This document shows positions 45,901 to 57,678 of a stretch of DNA of 64,000 nt, piece after piece. Positions within the stretch are counted from its first letter, which is position 1; each line of letters opens with the position of its first letter. Below the pieces are notes generated by a model that saw only the letters and a program-made list of their open reading frames with translations, did no database searches and was not told where the DNA came from. The DNA is from Thelephora terrestris (lineage: Eukaryota; Basidiomycota; Agaricomycetes; Thelephorales; Thelephoraceae), in the NCBI GenBank assembly GCA_015956445.1, contig WIUZ02000033.1, positions 1 through 64,000 of the forward strand. Reading direction: 5' to 3'. The position numbers and the translations under genes are program-made.

Positions 45901-47752
45901 TTGATCTGGCTCGGCTCGACCTCATGAAGGATAAACACGTCTGTCGCTTTGGCCAACAGCGGGAGACGGAAACCGTGTCGAATGCGTGGCTCTGGACGAC
46001 CGGTGACGAAGAATTTGACCTTGGGAATCTCGTTCACGAATTGGCCAAGGACAGACAGGATCGCCGAAGCGGGTTCGTCGTCTTCACATTCGTCCAACGC
46101 GTCGATCACGATCACCGTCGAGATGGAAAATTTCACGAGGGGTTGAACTATCAGCTTGTTCATCTGGCCATACAGGGACTCGTGGACAACTTCTGGATCC
46201 CATTGGACTAGAGGGACGAGGATCGATCGAAATTCGGCGTACTTCCGTGCGAGTTGGGCGGCTATGGTGGGGAAGATGAACTGGAGGTTCCTTCGGTCTT
46301 CGTAGTCCCGCGAACAGAAGAACGAGGCGCCAAGCCACCCCTCCGCGAACGTCCTCTCCGCGATTGTCCGAGCGATCGTACTCTTCCCCGTCCCTGCGAG
46401 CCCATTCAGCCAGTAGACGGGTGGCTTATGAAAGTCGCGTGTCCAGAGCTCGATCTCGTCCAGAATGGTCCGACGGGTTCCCTTCAGACAACGGTCATGG
46501 CTACTGTGTCGATACTCGGCCTTTTGTGCATATCGAAGGTTATTGAGGATAACAGATTCAGCTGTCAGGGTAATTCTTGTCAGGCAGCCGTCATCGATAT
46601 CACGAAAGCGGGTTGTATCCTGACCTGGATCCTGATGAGAGAGGTCATTTCCCTGACCAAAACGCAGTGGGGGACACTCACTATCGCTTTGAATTCTTGT
46701 TCGTCAATTCTCGTCCGTCGCACCATCTGCTGTCCTCGTTAAAATCGGAGGAAGGGATACTTCATGATCAAACCTGATAGCCGAAAATCGTCTCTCGCAG
46801 ATCCTCAAGAAGGCTGAAGACGCCTTCATCGTGCTGAGCATGATCGATAAGCCACTGCGGCCCTGGCCCCTCAGACAACGACCGCAGTTTTCCCTCGATG
46901 ATCTTGATCTCACTAGGAAAGAGTCAGCAATGAAACGGAAAGGGGAGGTCACATCATACCGTTTTGCTTCATCCCGGCGCCTCCGCTCTGCCGCCTCACC
47001 CGGGGATGTCGCAAAAAGTGCGTCCAGCGAGGCTGCACACGAGAGGAGCACTTCGACCTTGTTCTCAACGGCGATGGCTTCCTACAGAGTGGTCAGCAGA
47101 AGCGAAATTTCAAGTAATGGAATCGTGGGCTAACTTCACGATTTGCGTAGGCAGCAGATATAGCCCCAAGAAGGGATCTGAGGGGACCGAATCCGCTCAC
47201 GGCCTCCTCTTTGATAGTAGCGTGAACGACGGGAGCCCCGAAGGCAGTATTCCCGCGGTCTTGTTCCGGAACTGATACATGCTATGTATAAGATCACGAA
47301 CGGCACGACGATACCGACGCGTACCTTTCCGCCCCATCGCCGGCTCAACTTCCCGTCTTGAATTGGCAATGTTTCCTGCTAATGGGAAAAAGCGCAGCGA
47401 TTCTGGTAAACATCGGGTAAGGCGACAGAGGTTAATGACACCCACGCTCAGGGCGATCTACTTCTTCGATGTCGTGGATCGCAACAGTAGCTGAGGTCCC
47501 CGCCACGGGAGGTTCTCGACCTCCGCTCTCTCCTTCGCAAAATACGATCCGTGAAGGCTCAGGGTTATTCTCATCTAGGATCGTGGGTCAAATCAAGTTG
47601 ATCCCAGCCCGTGGCGAACGATCTCATTCACCTTTGGGGTTGGTGTCCAGCGCGGCTCGAAAGCCGAGTGGGCCGACGGCGACGTTAGTCGCGATTCCCA
47701 ACAAAAGGTTTTTGGGGAGTTTGGATGGTTTCTTGGACTTTTTTGCGGGCAT
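42960..47752 (-). CDS. NACHT-WD40 STAND protein, copy C (NLR-like, CpG-rich)
   Basis: Exon 1 (47632-47752, 121 nt, same length as in copy B) reads MPAKKSKKPSKLPKN, then GIATNVAVGPLGFRAALD. A later exon has SLDALFATSPGEAAERRRRD. The NACHT part begins LTAESVILNNLRYAQKAEYR and carries GLAGTGKST, VIDALDEC and FVTGRPEPR. It contains no methionine before MNKLIVQPL, but the frame is open upstream to the exon edge. A 54-nt intron (44955-45008) joins it to the WD40 region, which runs from ASRPLDLARDYSRF to the stop at 42960-42962. The gene lies 298 bp from the start of copy B. Unlike A and B, CpG content is normal all through, so this may be the copy that escaped mutation or the youngest active one. 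Confidence 0.87.
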
Positions 47753-48191
47753 TGGTTTGTAAGTCCGCTGGCGGGACGAAGGATGAAAGGATCAGATGGT
47801 TTGTGTCTCCAAGCCCTCCCGTTTGAGCTCGGACACGACATGAGTTGATCGATCGGCGCTGGGGACCACGACTCGGCCCGGATATCCGTACATGAGCTCC
47901 ATCCCGACGTTTGATAATCACCGCAAAAAACGCATGGGTCTTATGAGGCCACCATAGGGGATAGTCGAGGGTCTCGAGAGCATTATAAAGTCCCATAAGG
48001 CCAAGATACGGACAACACCTGTGGTCGATTTCCCTCTAATGATCCTCCACCCAAAGGCAACGGATTGGGTCACAAAAGCCATTCGATATTCAAATAAACT
48101 CAGCGTACAGAGTGTTCTTACAGGCAATTCTTTAATTTCATACTCCTAAGCAAGATGCGCTACGATTTTTCCAAACTTCAATGCAGAAAAC
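47753..48191. other. Intergenic between NLR-C and EGT1, no gene seen
   Basis: Contains the promoter of NLR-C and the 3' flank of EGT1. No further coding sequence is recognised. Confidence 0.5.
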
Positions 48192-51100
48192 TTAAACGTC
48201 ATAGGCCACCCGTGCACCAATCCAAGCGTACGGGTAGTTGTGCTGATAGTAGTTGCGCAACGACCTTCTATTCGCTTGACGAGGGACGGTCGCGAATGAG
48301 CCACCGATCTGTTAGGCGTAGATCGGTTTCAAAGTTTTAAGTGGTTAACACGGGGAGGAACTTACCACGACTTGGTGCTGTTGGTCGAAAAAGTCCTGGC
48401 TAAATCTGTTACCCAACATTAGCGTCTCCCAGTTGTTTTAGTGAGAAGAGGGCTCACCCAGGGTAGAGCTTAGAAGGCTCAAAACCTTCGTAATTATCGA
48501 ACACGGTACTCGTCCATTCCCACACACCCCCGTTGTGTCCCTTGCCACCTTCGCCAGCAGTTCCCGTGGTGGCACTGCGTCGCGTCAGATCAACAAGCGA
48601 AGACCACATGAATGCAAAGCGCTTACGGGACAGGGTGCCAGTTGCGGAAACCGATATTCGCTCCGCCTTCGTAACCGCACTCGAACTTATCCATGAACAG
48701 CCTGAGCTCCGGTTCGGTAGGCAGTCGACCCCCCTTGACGATCGCATACGTCGAGAGATCATCGTAGGTGGTCATAACAGGCCACAAGTGGGCAATTTTC
48801 ATCGGAACGGGTCCGTACATGGTGAGCACCTGTTGATGAGTTCAGGGGCACATCCACCCGTGACACAAGAAACACACGCACGCAGACTTCGTTATCAACC
48901 ACACACCAGCTCTTCGGGAGCGCCACCTTCTCGCTGCCTCCGGCCTTATAGTACTCATAAAAGTCCCCATTAGAAACCGGTCGCCATTCAATCCTAAATT
49001 CGCCAACATCAACCTGTCGTCGAGGGTGCTCGTTGTCCCAACCAAATTCGTGATTTTCTGCCAGCGTAGAAGCATCTTCGCTCTCCAAATCGTCGTGGCC
49101 CAAGGTAATGGTCTCCGGACCCAACTTGAATGTAGGCGAAGGAGGCAGAGGGGCATTGTCCCAACCGTCAGCGAGGCTGCTCCACGGAGGCGGGGTGAAG
49201 CCAGATGGATGCAGCGTTCCCTGTCCAACAGTGCGAAGGAGCATATACAACAAGGTCTAGGATAAAATTCAGGATACAGTTGACATGATCCTAGTGTCTC
49301 ATGGCGTACCTCGGTATGGAACGCTTCATGTTCCCAGGTCATGAACAACACGCGTCCAACTTTCCTGGTCATCTTGAGCTTTCCGGAGGCGATGTTACAG
49401 TATACTTCGAGGAGGCGCTGACGGACGCGAGACTTGAAATCAAGGAGAGATGAGAGCGTCGGCCAATCTTCCTTGTTCTGCGGGACTTCGGAGTGCGCCT
49501 GTGATCAAATATGAGAAAACTCGCCGCCCTAGACGCGCACGGAACGCTCACATGGCATTGGGTCGGATTGTCGACGTTGGGGTCGATACCTCTCTCGAAG
49601 ATGATCTGTCACGAATTTAGTATCGAGCAAGCGGTCGCAGCTGGCTCTCGCTTACCTTGAAGTGCTCGGGCTCGGTATGTGGCTCGTCCAACAGCCTCGA
49701 CAAGTGGATGTCCAAAAAAGTCGGAATGTGACCGAGGTAGAACAAACAGATATGACGGAGGTCGATCGGTTTCTCATACAGCATATCTGGAGAAATCATC
49801 CCCATGGTGATCATGTCCCACGTCGACCACATGGTTTCCCACTCGGGGATAGAGGGGACAGAGAAAGTGCTCGAGAGAGCGTTCTCGTCGCGGGAAGTGA
49901 GGAGAGGGAAAGTAAACGGGGGCCTCTCCAGAAGCCACAACGAGTAACGAGAGGTGGGGTCCATCCAACGTTGGATCGGGCGAAGGTTCGCGTTCGTGAA
50001 CAAGGTGAAGGCGTCCCGATCGTTGAACTGTTCAAGTCGTGAGTCTGTGGCGCCGCGTGCGTCACGAAGTGAGGGACAAACCTTGTACGAATACTCTACA
50101 TTGATCAATTCGTCCGCAGAAAACTCGACCTGCTCTCCAGACGGAAGACGGATGGTTTGGTCCACCTTGGAAACGTAGTAGCCCTCATGACGACCTGAGG
50201 AAATCTTCAGCATCGTTTCGCCCAATGTGGCAACAACACCAACGCTGCTCCTTGTTGTACTTCCCAACATAATCCCACTTATCTTCCTCGAACAAGTTCT
50301 CGTCTCCCAAAGCGGCGCCGGCTGCCTTCAATCCTATCCAAAATTGAGGGTCACGCGGTTCAACGTAATCGAGACGTTTACCTTGCAAGATGAACTTCCT
50401 CGTGATGCCCAACGAGTCATTATACGCCAGCTCGATCTCTTCCGAATCGTTGTCATGATCGAGCCCCAATAAGAGGGTGTCACCGGACCCGGGCCGCAAC
50501 GGCAAACCACGAAGGAAATTATCCCCGTCAGCCCGCACGAAGTTCCCGAGCGAAGAGCCCAAAAACATAATATGGAGCGGCGTCTGCGGCATATCTGGGG
50601 TGGAAGGAGACGTCATTGCGTCAGAGTCTTGGTCGTTCTCGGAGGATTGAGTTCCGGCAGACTCGGAACCCCTGTAGGATACGGGAGACATGTCCCTGTG
50701 ACTCTTGGAAGCGAGCTCTTCCGACGTAAAGATCTGAGAAACCGCCACCTCCCGGCCGTGAAGCCCGCCTTCTTGGATAAAGTTGAGGCCTCCATCATAG
50801 GTGCCCCACATGCCTTTGGTCGTGACCTTGCCTTGGAGTTCGCGTCCTACGTCAGACGCGGCTAATTCGGAGAGGGTGCGCTCAAGCTCCGGTTTCTCGA
50901 GATCGAGGGCGTAGTACGTGATAGGTGGGGTGAGATGTTTCTCATTGACCAATTTGGACAAGGCGAGGAGGATGTGTGAAGTTTTCCTGAGAGATCTAGG
51001 TAATTTAGAGGGTTAGGACATAACCGTGACACCTCCACTCAATGAAAATGCATCTGGGGTGGTACCCCAATATAGAAAGCCCGGTAGGCGCACAATTCGA

Positions 51101-51470
51101 CCGCGATGTCCGCAAAACTGAAGGGGAGGGGGAATGATGGGGGAATGACTTGCCCTGCACCGAGCTCGACGACCGATTCGCCTGCAACACATCCTCGAGA
51201 ATGCATGGCTTGTATGATCTCATCTCCATGCTTCATCAAGATCGCCTCCTCCGCACCAAAGAGATAGTACTCTGTCGCCTTGGTCGTCAGCTCATCGTAA
51301 ATCCTGAGCCCAGTTTCCGTGTACAAGAGGAGCGTCGGGAGGGTGCGCTGGTGTGCGGGTTTAGATAAACCAGAAATGATGGCGGCGGTCACGCCGTTAT
51401 CGGCATCGCCTGAACTTGCACCCGGTGGGTTTTGAGTGCGAACGTCGATTATCTCCGTCTCTAAGGACAT
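48192..51470 (-). CDS. EGT1: Ergothioneine biosynthesis protein Egt1 (histidine methyltransferase plus sulfoxide synthase)
   Basis: The fungal fusion that trimethylates histidine to hercynine and then adds cysteine to give the sulfoxide precursor of ergothioneine. The start MSLETEIIDVRTQNPPG is followed by the SAM methyltransferase domain: YDELTTKATEYYLFGAEEAI, VVELGAG, and LHIMFLGSSLGNFVRADGD. The DinB-like part has YLGHIPTFLDIHLSR and WEHEAFHTE, the three histidines expected as iron ligands of EgtB-type enzymes (first H, then HxxxH). The FGE-like C-terminus has FGWDNEHPRRQVDVGEFRI, PVSNGDFYEYYKAGG, GGRLPTEPELRLFM, GGVWEWTSTVFDNYEGF and a last exon GGSFATVPRQANRRSLRNYY ending VAYDV. Length and order match complete Egt1 proteins. 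Confidence 0.93.
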
Positions 51471-51736
51471 CTTCAGAGGGGGGAGATGGGGGGTTAAATG
51501 AAACAAAGAATGACCGGCCTTATATACCGCCCACGCCGCTTCACCGGTAAAGGCAAGATGGACAGGAGCGATCACTCCGCAGAATGTAACGGGCGCGCAC
51601 CTGATCGTTCGTATCAACCCTTCCCGTCTGCCTCACAAACGTGCAGCTCCTCTGTCCAGCCCAATACAAATAATATACCGTACCGTGCAAAACGTGCGAC
51701 AGCTACATAAGAATAATGGAATAACAATTAATCACA

Positions 51737-53305
51737 TTACAAGTCCTTGTCCACATTATGAAGCTCATCGACCAGCTTCGCAAGCATCTCGTCCGCACGG
51801 CGATTCCTCGGAAAAGAACGGCCATCACCTTTTCTGCAGTTTTCATAAATGGTGAGTCGACACGACGTCAAAAACTGGTGACATACCCAGCGCCTCCCAA
51901 TAGAAGCCGATACACCCAACCGCGCCGTCGCTCCCACCCGAAGACCTGACCCCAATTCTTTCTCCACCCCACATTGTACAATTGTATTTGCCTGTGAGCG
52001 CGCTTGATGACCCGGCGCTGATTGTAGTTCAGCCGATGTTCCGGGGTTGGTAACGGGTCGTGGGGGTTCGTTAAATTTGGAATTAGACGTAACAGTAGAA
52101 ACGGTGACAGGTCCTCGAGTGTCGTCCTATTGATCCTGCAAGAAAAAAAATTATTCCACCATTGAAGAAGTCGAAGACGAGGGACACGTACGAAATAAGA
52201 TACAAGTGGTAGCCCAGGAACGCGCCGACGACCGCTGTGATAACCAATCCACCGAAACTAACTCCCAGCTCGTGCAACGGCGTGGTTTCGTCCTATCATT
52301 CATGGAGTTGGTGAAAAAAAAGCTCGCCCTGAGGTCATCCCGACGTACGATATTCATAGGATTGGTAATGGCGTAGTAGAACCCCGAGATGGCCACAGCG
52401 CTCATGTACATAGCCATGAGAACGACGCAAGTCAAAAAGTGAATGAAGGCAGGGTATGTGCGATGACCCTGCGGGGCAAGGTTGAGCGCTTGGGGTATAC
52501 TGCATGGAGTTAACTTACGATGCATTTGTTCGCCATCCACTGGCAATGGTGGTCTATCCGGCCAGGGTCGGTTAGCGCGAGAAACGTGAGAAGCCACTGC
52601 GGAAGGTCATACCCATCTTCAACACACATCTTCTGCAAATGGAACAGTGGTGAGACCTTTCAGGTTTAGCGGCCCAACACTTTTTGCACCACTTTTCGGG
52701 GCTATTGAAGTCGTCCGCGACGGGTGCCATCAGAGCCTCGGCGAAACTGGTCTCTTCGTCATCCAGGGCGTCTTTCGGAGAGGTGACTGGACCGGGATCG
52801 CGGGCGAGGCACACGATGAGGGATGTACAAGCGAGAAACATTAGGGTATAACTGATTAGTAGGTGAGTAGCGAACCACCCGTAGGATCTTAGCGTGAGTA
52901 GGTGATGATGGATAAGGATAATCAACCATGACGGATGGGGCGCGAGCAGCATCAGAACCATCACTGTAGAAGGTGGTAAGGTGACGTGAGTTCTGAAGGC
53001 CTGGAGGTCTGACGTCCCGAGCGTCCGAAGCGAAGCTTACCACAGACAGGGAAATAGTGAAACCACCTCTTTGGTGGTGAATCCTCGTCATCCTCCTCAA
53101 AAGACGGATTGGAGTGCCATGGGTTCTCCCCTATAGAAAGCTGAACGAGCGGACTGGCAGTTTCCATCTCGTGCCACGAACGAAAGTGTCCCTGTGGGAA
53201 CGATAGAGAGCGAAGCGGCGATGCGAGCTGCGCGGGGTAACGAAGGAAGGTACCCTCACGATCACTGTGCGTCGCCAACGCGTGGGATAGCGAGCGCTTG
53301 AGCAT
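51737..53305 (-). CDS. DHHC-type protein S-palmitoyltransferase
   Basis: A membrane enzyme that attaches palmitate to cysteines. Exon 1 starts MLKRSLSHALATHSDREG and ends RWFHYFPVC; the next joins in phase as VMVLMLLAPHPSWLIILI, giving the first span. The second span is LLISYTLMFLACTSLIVCLA, followed by the typical ARDPGPV. The zinc-binding domain reads WCKKCWAAKPERSHHCSICR, CVLKM, and after an intron DHHCQWMANKCIGHRTYPAF. Two further spans follow (LTCVVLMAMYMSAVAISGFY and GLVITAVVGAFLGYHLYL). After another intron NRTTLEDLS gives the TTxE motif. The end is LAKLVDELHNVDKDL. The HRTYPAF form is common in basidiomycetes, but the exact yeast counterpart is not clear. Confidence 0.9.
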
Positions 53306-53562
53306 TTACATGACCCCCCATCGAAGAAACCTGTGGCTGGCCCCAGCGATAAATTTCTCCAAACTTTTTTGAAGGGTGTCAGTTGCCAAATCTGTGTACT
53401 GACACAATAGAGCGGTCGGGGTCCCAGAGCCTCAGGTATTCGTTTATGCCCATGTGTGCACACAGGGTAGCGATGGCCACCCTCGAATTGTCCGTGATCA
53501 AGGGAGCTGGAGAAACGTTGCATACACCAGCCAATGCTCTCTAATGCTCTCTACAGGTGCAA

Positions 53563-54385
53563 CTAAACGTCTCCATCCCCGCACTGACTATACATCACCC
53601 AGGCGCCAGCAATAACGCATCGGTCGCCGCTTTCCACAACCTGGACCTCCGCGCATTCCTCCAAGCTAATATCAGGACAGGCACTCTCCTCAACACGTCC
53701 CAAGCCCACCCCACCACACCGCGATCGCACGCATCTCCAAACAATCACCACCACCCAAAACACGACAGAAGCTAGCTCCATAAAACAAAACAGCGGTCCC
53801 CCCAACCTCATTCGCCACACCCAACATTCGTAAGGGAACGAACCAGGGAGGACGTAGCACACCGTCGACCCAATCGCCATAACGGGGCTGCTACCGAGGA
53901 GGATCCTGCGGGCGGTCAGCACACTCCCCCCGGAGGCATTCCGGACCTGATGATCGATGGACGACGCGGCTGATTGGCGAACGCGTCGGTAATAAGATTC
54001 GGACGTGAGGTAGGTGGCGAGAGAGAGGAGCGTAATCGACCAGACGACTGCGAACGGTAGGGGGGTGTGAAGGTTAGGCGGGAAGTTCGCGCAGGGATGG
54101 ACGATGAAGACCAAAAACCTGTGGGCAATTGGAGAACGTAGGTGGTTGACAGACCATATCAGCGTGACCTCGAACGCGGTCAAGGTCCAGAAAAAAGCCT
54201 TGAACGCCTCCAACGTTAATTTTAGTGTCCCGGACAAGGGCGCGGGAAAGACACACCTTGGAGGCGAAGACGAACCACCCGACGAACGACCACCGCGATC
54301 GAAGTCTGGCTATTCTCTGGTCGGATAGAGAGAGTTGGTTGGCGGTTGCGACGACGAGTAGAACAGGTATTTTCCACCACCACAT
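53563..54385 (-). CDS. Unknown multispanning membrane protein
   Basis: Exon 1 probably starts MWWWKIPVLLVVATANQLSL and ends FVGWFVFASK before a GTGTGT donor; the next exon begins AFKAFFWTLTAFEVTLIW. Further hydrophobic segments are FAVVWSITLLSLATYL, VMAIGSTVCYVLPG and FMELASVVFWVVVIVW. The C-terminal 50 residues are soluble and contain several acidic residues. No catalytic motif is recognised; the number of spans and short length loosely recall small methyltransferase-like membrane proteins, but the substrate motifs of that family are absent. Function is not assigned. Some of the 3' end may be untranslated if a further intron exists. Confidence 0.55.
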
Positions 54386-54577
54386 TCAACGTTGCAGAAC
54401 ATTCTGAGAGGACAGCACCACTCACGTACGTATACGTACTGCGCTGCTGCGGTGCGTGGATCGGCTTAATTCTACTGACTTACATACAGCACCAAAACGG
54501 AAATAGATTACAAAAGGCGGCAGCATATTTATACCAAAGAAGTATATAAGAATGAGATGCGAAGCGTAGGAGAAGAA

Positions 54578-55868
54578 TCAAAAGTCATCCGTGAAATGAT
54601 CAGCAAGGTTCTCCCTGACCTCTATAACCTTTGCCGAGGTCGCAGCCAACGCGTTCTCCTTGCAACAGGGAACGTCATCGAACGCGATTCCCGCAGACAA
54701 GAACTCTCCCTCCACAATCGCCTTCATACAACTCTCAGCCAACATCAGCTTCCCCAGCACGTCGCCCGTCTGAAGTGGCAAAATCCCCGTCCCTTTCTCG
54801 AGGATCAGTCGCCACAGCTGCGCCCACGAACGATTACACCGCTGTTGAGACGTGCACCTCACAGAATGCACCAAGGATGGAGTCTGGCTCGGCATCGATT
54901 CCCACAACTTGCTCAACGAGTAATACCCCGCGAACAGTCGCACCTTCTGGTTCCTCGCCAGCAGCGGTTCGGAGTCCCAATGCGCTTTCCCGTTGAGCAT
55001 CATCGAGTGATAAGCCAACCCGAGTAACGGCCGGATGTTCAGCCTCTCCGCGAGACCTATCGCAAGGGCAACGTCCTTTCCCTCCGACACCAGTCTCTTC
55101 CACTTGTCGACCGCGGCCTCGAGGAGCTCACGGTTCTCGCATAGCCCGGCGAGTTCGGTTATTTGCGTTAATGAAGGGGTGTTCGCGTCATCGTTGTCGT
55201 TCGTGAGCGTAGATAGACCTTCGAACGCGCCAATACGGGCGTAATAACGCGAAAGAGCGGTCGAAGCCCAGGTCTCGATTGATTTGAATTGGTACTTGTG
55301 GGCTATGCGGGCGATATGGAGGAGTTGGATACAGTTGGCATCATCCGTCATCGCAACCATCAACTCGTTCGGCCTGCAAAAGAGAATTAAACAGTGATCC
55401 AAAGCGCAGGGAAAACCAACTCACAAAGCGTAAAGCGCCCACAACAACGCTCGAAATTCCTCCGCCGTATCCCCTTGGAGGCGTATTGGGTTATCATCAC
55501 TCTCTCCTTCTGGTCCGACGGACATGCTCGAATCCGAAGACGAGTCGGAAGGCAAAGAAAACATCGTGTCGAAGGTGGACTTGTCCTTGGTCAATGTAGA
55601 TCTATGGACCTGGTCACCAGCGCCAGGTCAGAAGTCGTCGCCGAAGGGGAAGGGCGGATTTCGGGGCTCGCACCTTGAACAGAATATTCTCAACCAGTAG
55701 CACCGTATTCCCATCCGAAATGTAGTATTCGCTGTCTCTGGTCGGGATGGAGAGCGAAAGCATGCTGTCCCTCAAGAACCTGGAATTGCTCATCGCGGCC
55801 AAAGCCCGGTTTAAGGGAGCCGTCCCTGCAGTGGCGGGGGGACCGCCGTTCGCGTTGCCTTGTTGCAT
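54578..55868 (-). CDS. BTB/POZ domain protein
   Basis: The N-terminal exon carries RDSEYYISDGNTVLLVENIL followed by a short FKV, the opening of the BTB fold in the large Agaricomycete family. The middle exon, read through an intron near 55690, gives DKSTFDTMFSLPSDSSSDSS, then DDNPIRLQGDTAEEFRALLW and ALYA. The last exon reads PNELMVAMTDDANCIQLLHI, then ARIAHKYQFKSIETWASTAL, and is helical to the end (LADHFTDDF). BTB domains mediate dimerisation and can recruit Cul3 ubiquitin ligase; in this fungal family the role is unknown. The start is placed at the first ATG upstream of the BTB fold; an upstream exon cannot be excluded. Confidence 0.85.
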
Positions 55869-56090
55869 ATGTATGCCTGCCGAGGAGGGGGTCTTCGTAT
55901 GGGGTCTTCGCCCTCTTCACTGGCAAGGCCGGTGACCGAGAGCGGGGAGAGTCATTCAAATGATTCGAGCCCTTGTTATTGAGTTCGGCGGCACTAGCCA
56001 ACTGAGGTGCCCGAATAAGCCGAGCGCGGTGATCCCCTTCATTGGCAATCGATTTGGGACGCCGAGTATTAGATACACAAGACATCCTAC

Positions 56091-57678
56091 TCAGAACAAT
56101 CCCAAGCCGTCTTTTAACTCCTTCTCTAGATCCGTTGGGGGCTCCGCCTCTCCAGTTTCACCTCCCGTGGCCGCTTCTTCCTCCTTGCACTTCTCACATC
56201 CGCACCTGAAACTCCACTCCCGAAGCTTGTGTTGCCTAGCCGAGACGGGCAAACCAGGATCAACATAACTCACAAAGAGTTCTTCCCCTAAAATAAGGGT
56301 CAGACGGAGCAGCCAGAACTCTGCGACAAAGAAACCAACCGGCTGCGATATCTCGTTTCGTGACGACTGAAATCCTGGAGAGGTTCGTGCTCCGGTGTAA
56401 ATGACGGACCGAAACGTTCGGTGTACACGAATGGTTCAGATGAGAATGCAGGATATAAAGGCCCCCGTGGCCCTCGAGATCTGAACCATGGTCAGCAGAT
56501 CGAATTCAATTCGCGAGGAATAAACGCACTGAGACTCATCCTTCCTAAATTCCGGAGAAACGCGTCATAGCTGAAGAACTCCTCGTTCAGTTTTTTCCTC
56601 ACCGCCTCCGTCTCCGCGGATTGAAACGTTCTTTTTGACAATTTTGCCAGCCGTTTCTTATCAGTGTCTGTAGGAGGATCCCAGAGCGCTTGTCGGTATA
56701 GTTGGAATGCTTCCTTCCATGTCAAGTGCATGTGTTGGTGGCTGCCAAGCCTAAGACATCGGATGAGAAGGAGCAAAGACATAGTTGCGCGAAATCTCTT
56801 ACCATGCTTCGCGATCTTCGAGGCTCAACGAGGCAAAACTGTTAAAGATCGCCCATTCCTCATCCAGGGAAGGCTCAGGTTGCTTCTGGTTGGGAGTGGT
56901 GGCCGAAAGCAACAACCTTGTGGTACACTGCACCAGCGCATGTAGGGCCATCCAATGGTTCACCCTTATAAACTGGAATAACTCCTTGGCTTTTGGATTC
57001 CGCGCAGGACACAACAGTGCGTGAGAGACCTTTGCGCCCCGCGTAGAACACAGCCTATTGCAAAATCTCGCGGGACAATAGGCCGAGGAGGGGTTGTCGG
57101 AGCATTTCACGATAAGCGGGGATGAAGGATCGCTGAACGGTGTCGAGCAGAAGGTACACGCGACGGAATTGGTGGTCAAGTCGTAGATATCCCTGGCGAT
57201 CACGGGTCTTTTTCAATACATCGAACTCAGTGTCCCCCAACAGACACGGGGCGCACCACAAGGAAACGAGAGCTCACCACTCTGGAGCAAGGGCGAACGG
57301 ATCCTCCTTCCAGATAATCGTCCCTTCTGAGATGTTTGTCGTGGCGATCAAGCCTTTTCCTTTCTTCTCGTCGAAGTATTCTACGCGGAGGGCGGGGCCT
57401 TTTTGTGTGAATTTGAAAGGATCGAGGCCGTCGAGAAGTTTACTGGCTGGAGATTTAAGTCCTCCGGTAGAGTTTGTGGACGAGGTTTTGACCGTATTGG
57501 TCAAGCCGAGGCTTTGGAGGACTTTCCGTGTCCGTTTTTCGCTAACGAGCCATCCTGGGTTTTCGGACAGCAACAACGCGTGGAGTTTCGGGATACCCAA
57601 AGCAGGCTTCTCCCTGCGTAGTGCGGCGAGAGCAGAAGTGAGATCAGGATCCGAAGGTGAGGTCCGATTATCTGACAT
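56091..57678 (-). CDS. SET-domain (SMYD/Set5-like) methyltransferase
   Basis: A lysine methyltransferase-type protein. The N-terminus (from MSDNRTSPSDPDLTSALAAL) has a helical segment, GIPKLHALLLSENPGWLVSE. The SET start reads RVEYFDEKKGKGLIATTNIS and EGTIIWKEDPFALAPEW. The inserted zinc-binding part has ACTFCSTPF, CPARFCNRLC and HALLCP. Next come FFSYDAFLRNLGRMSL, HGGLYILHSHLNHSCTPNVS (the NHSC motif of the SAM site), VVTKRDIAAG, GEELFVSYVDP and the post-SET RQHKLREWSFRCGCEKCKEE, with the stop at 56091-56093. This order is that of the Set5/SMYD group; yeast Set5 methylates histone H4. The start at 57678 is preferred because residues upstream in the same frame look non-coding. Confidence 0.87.
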
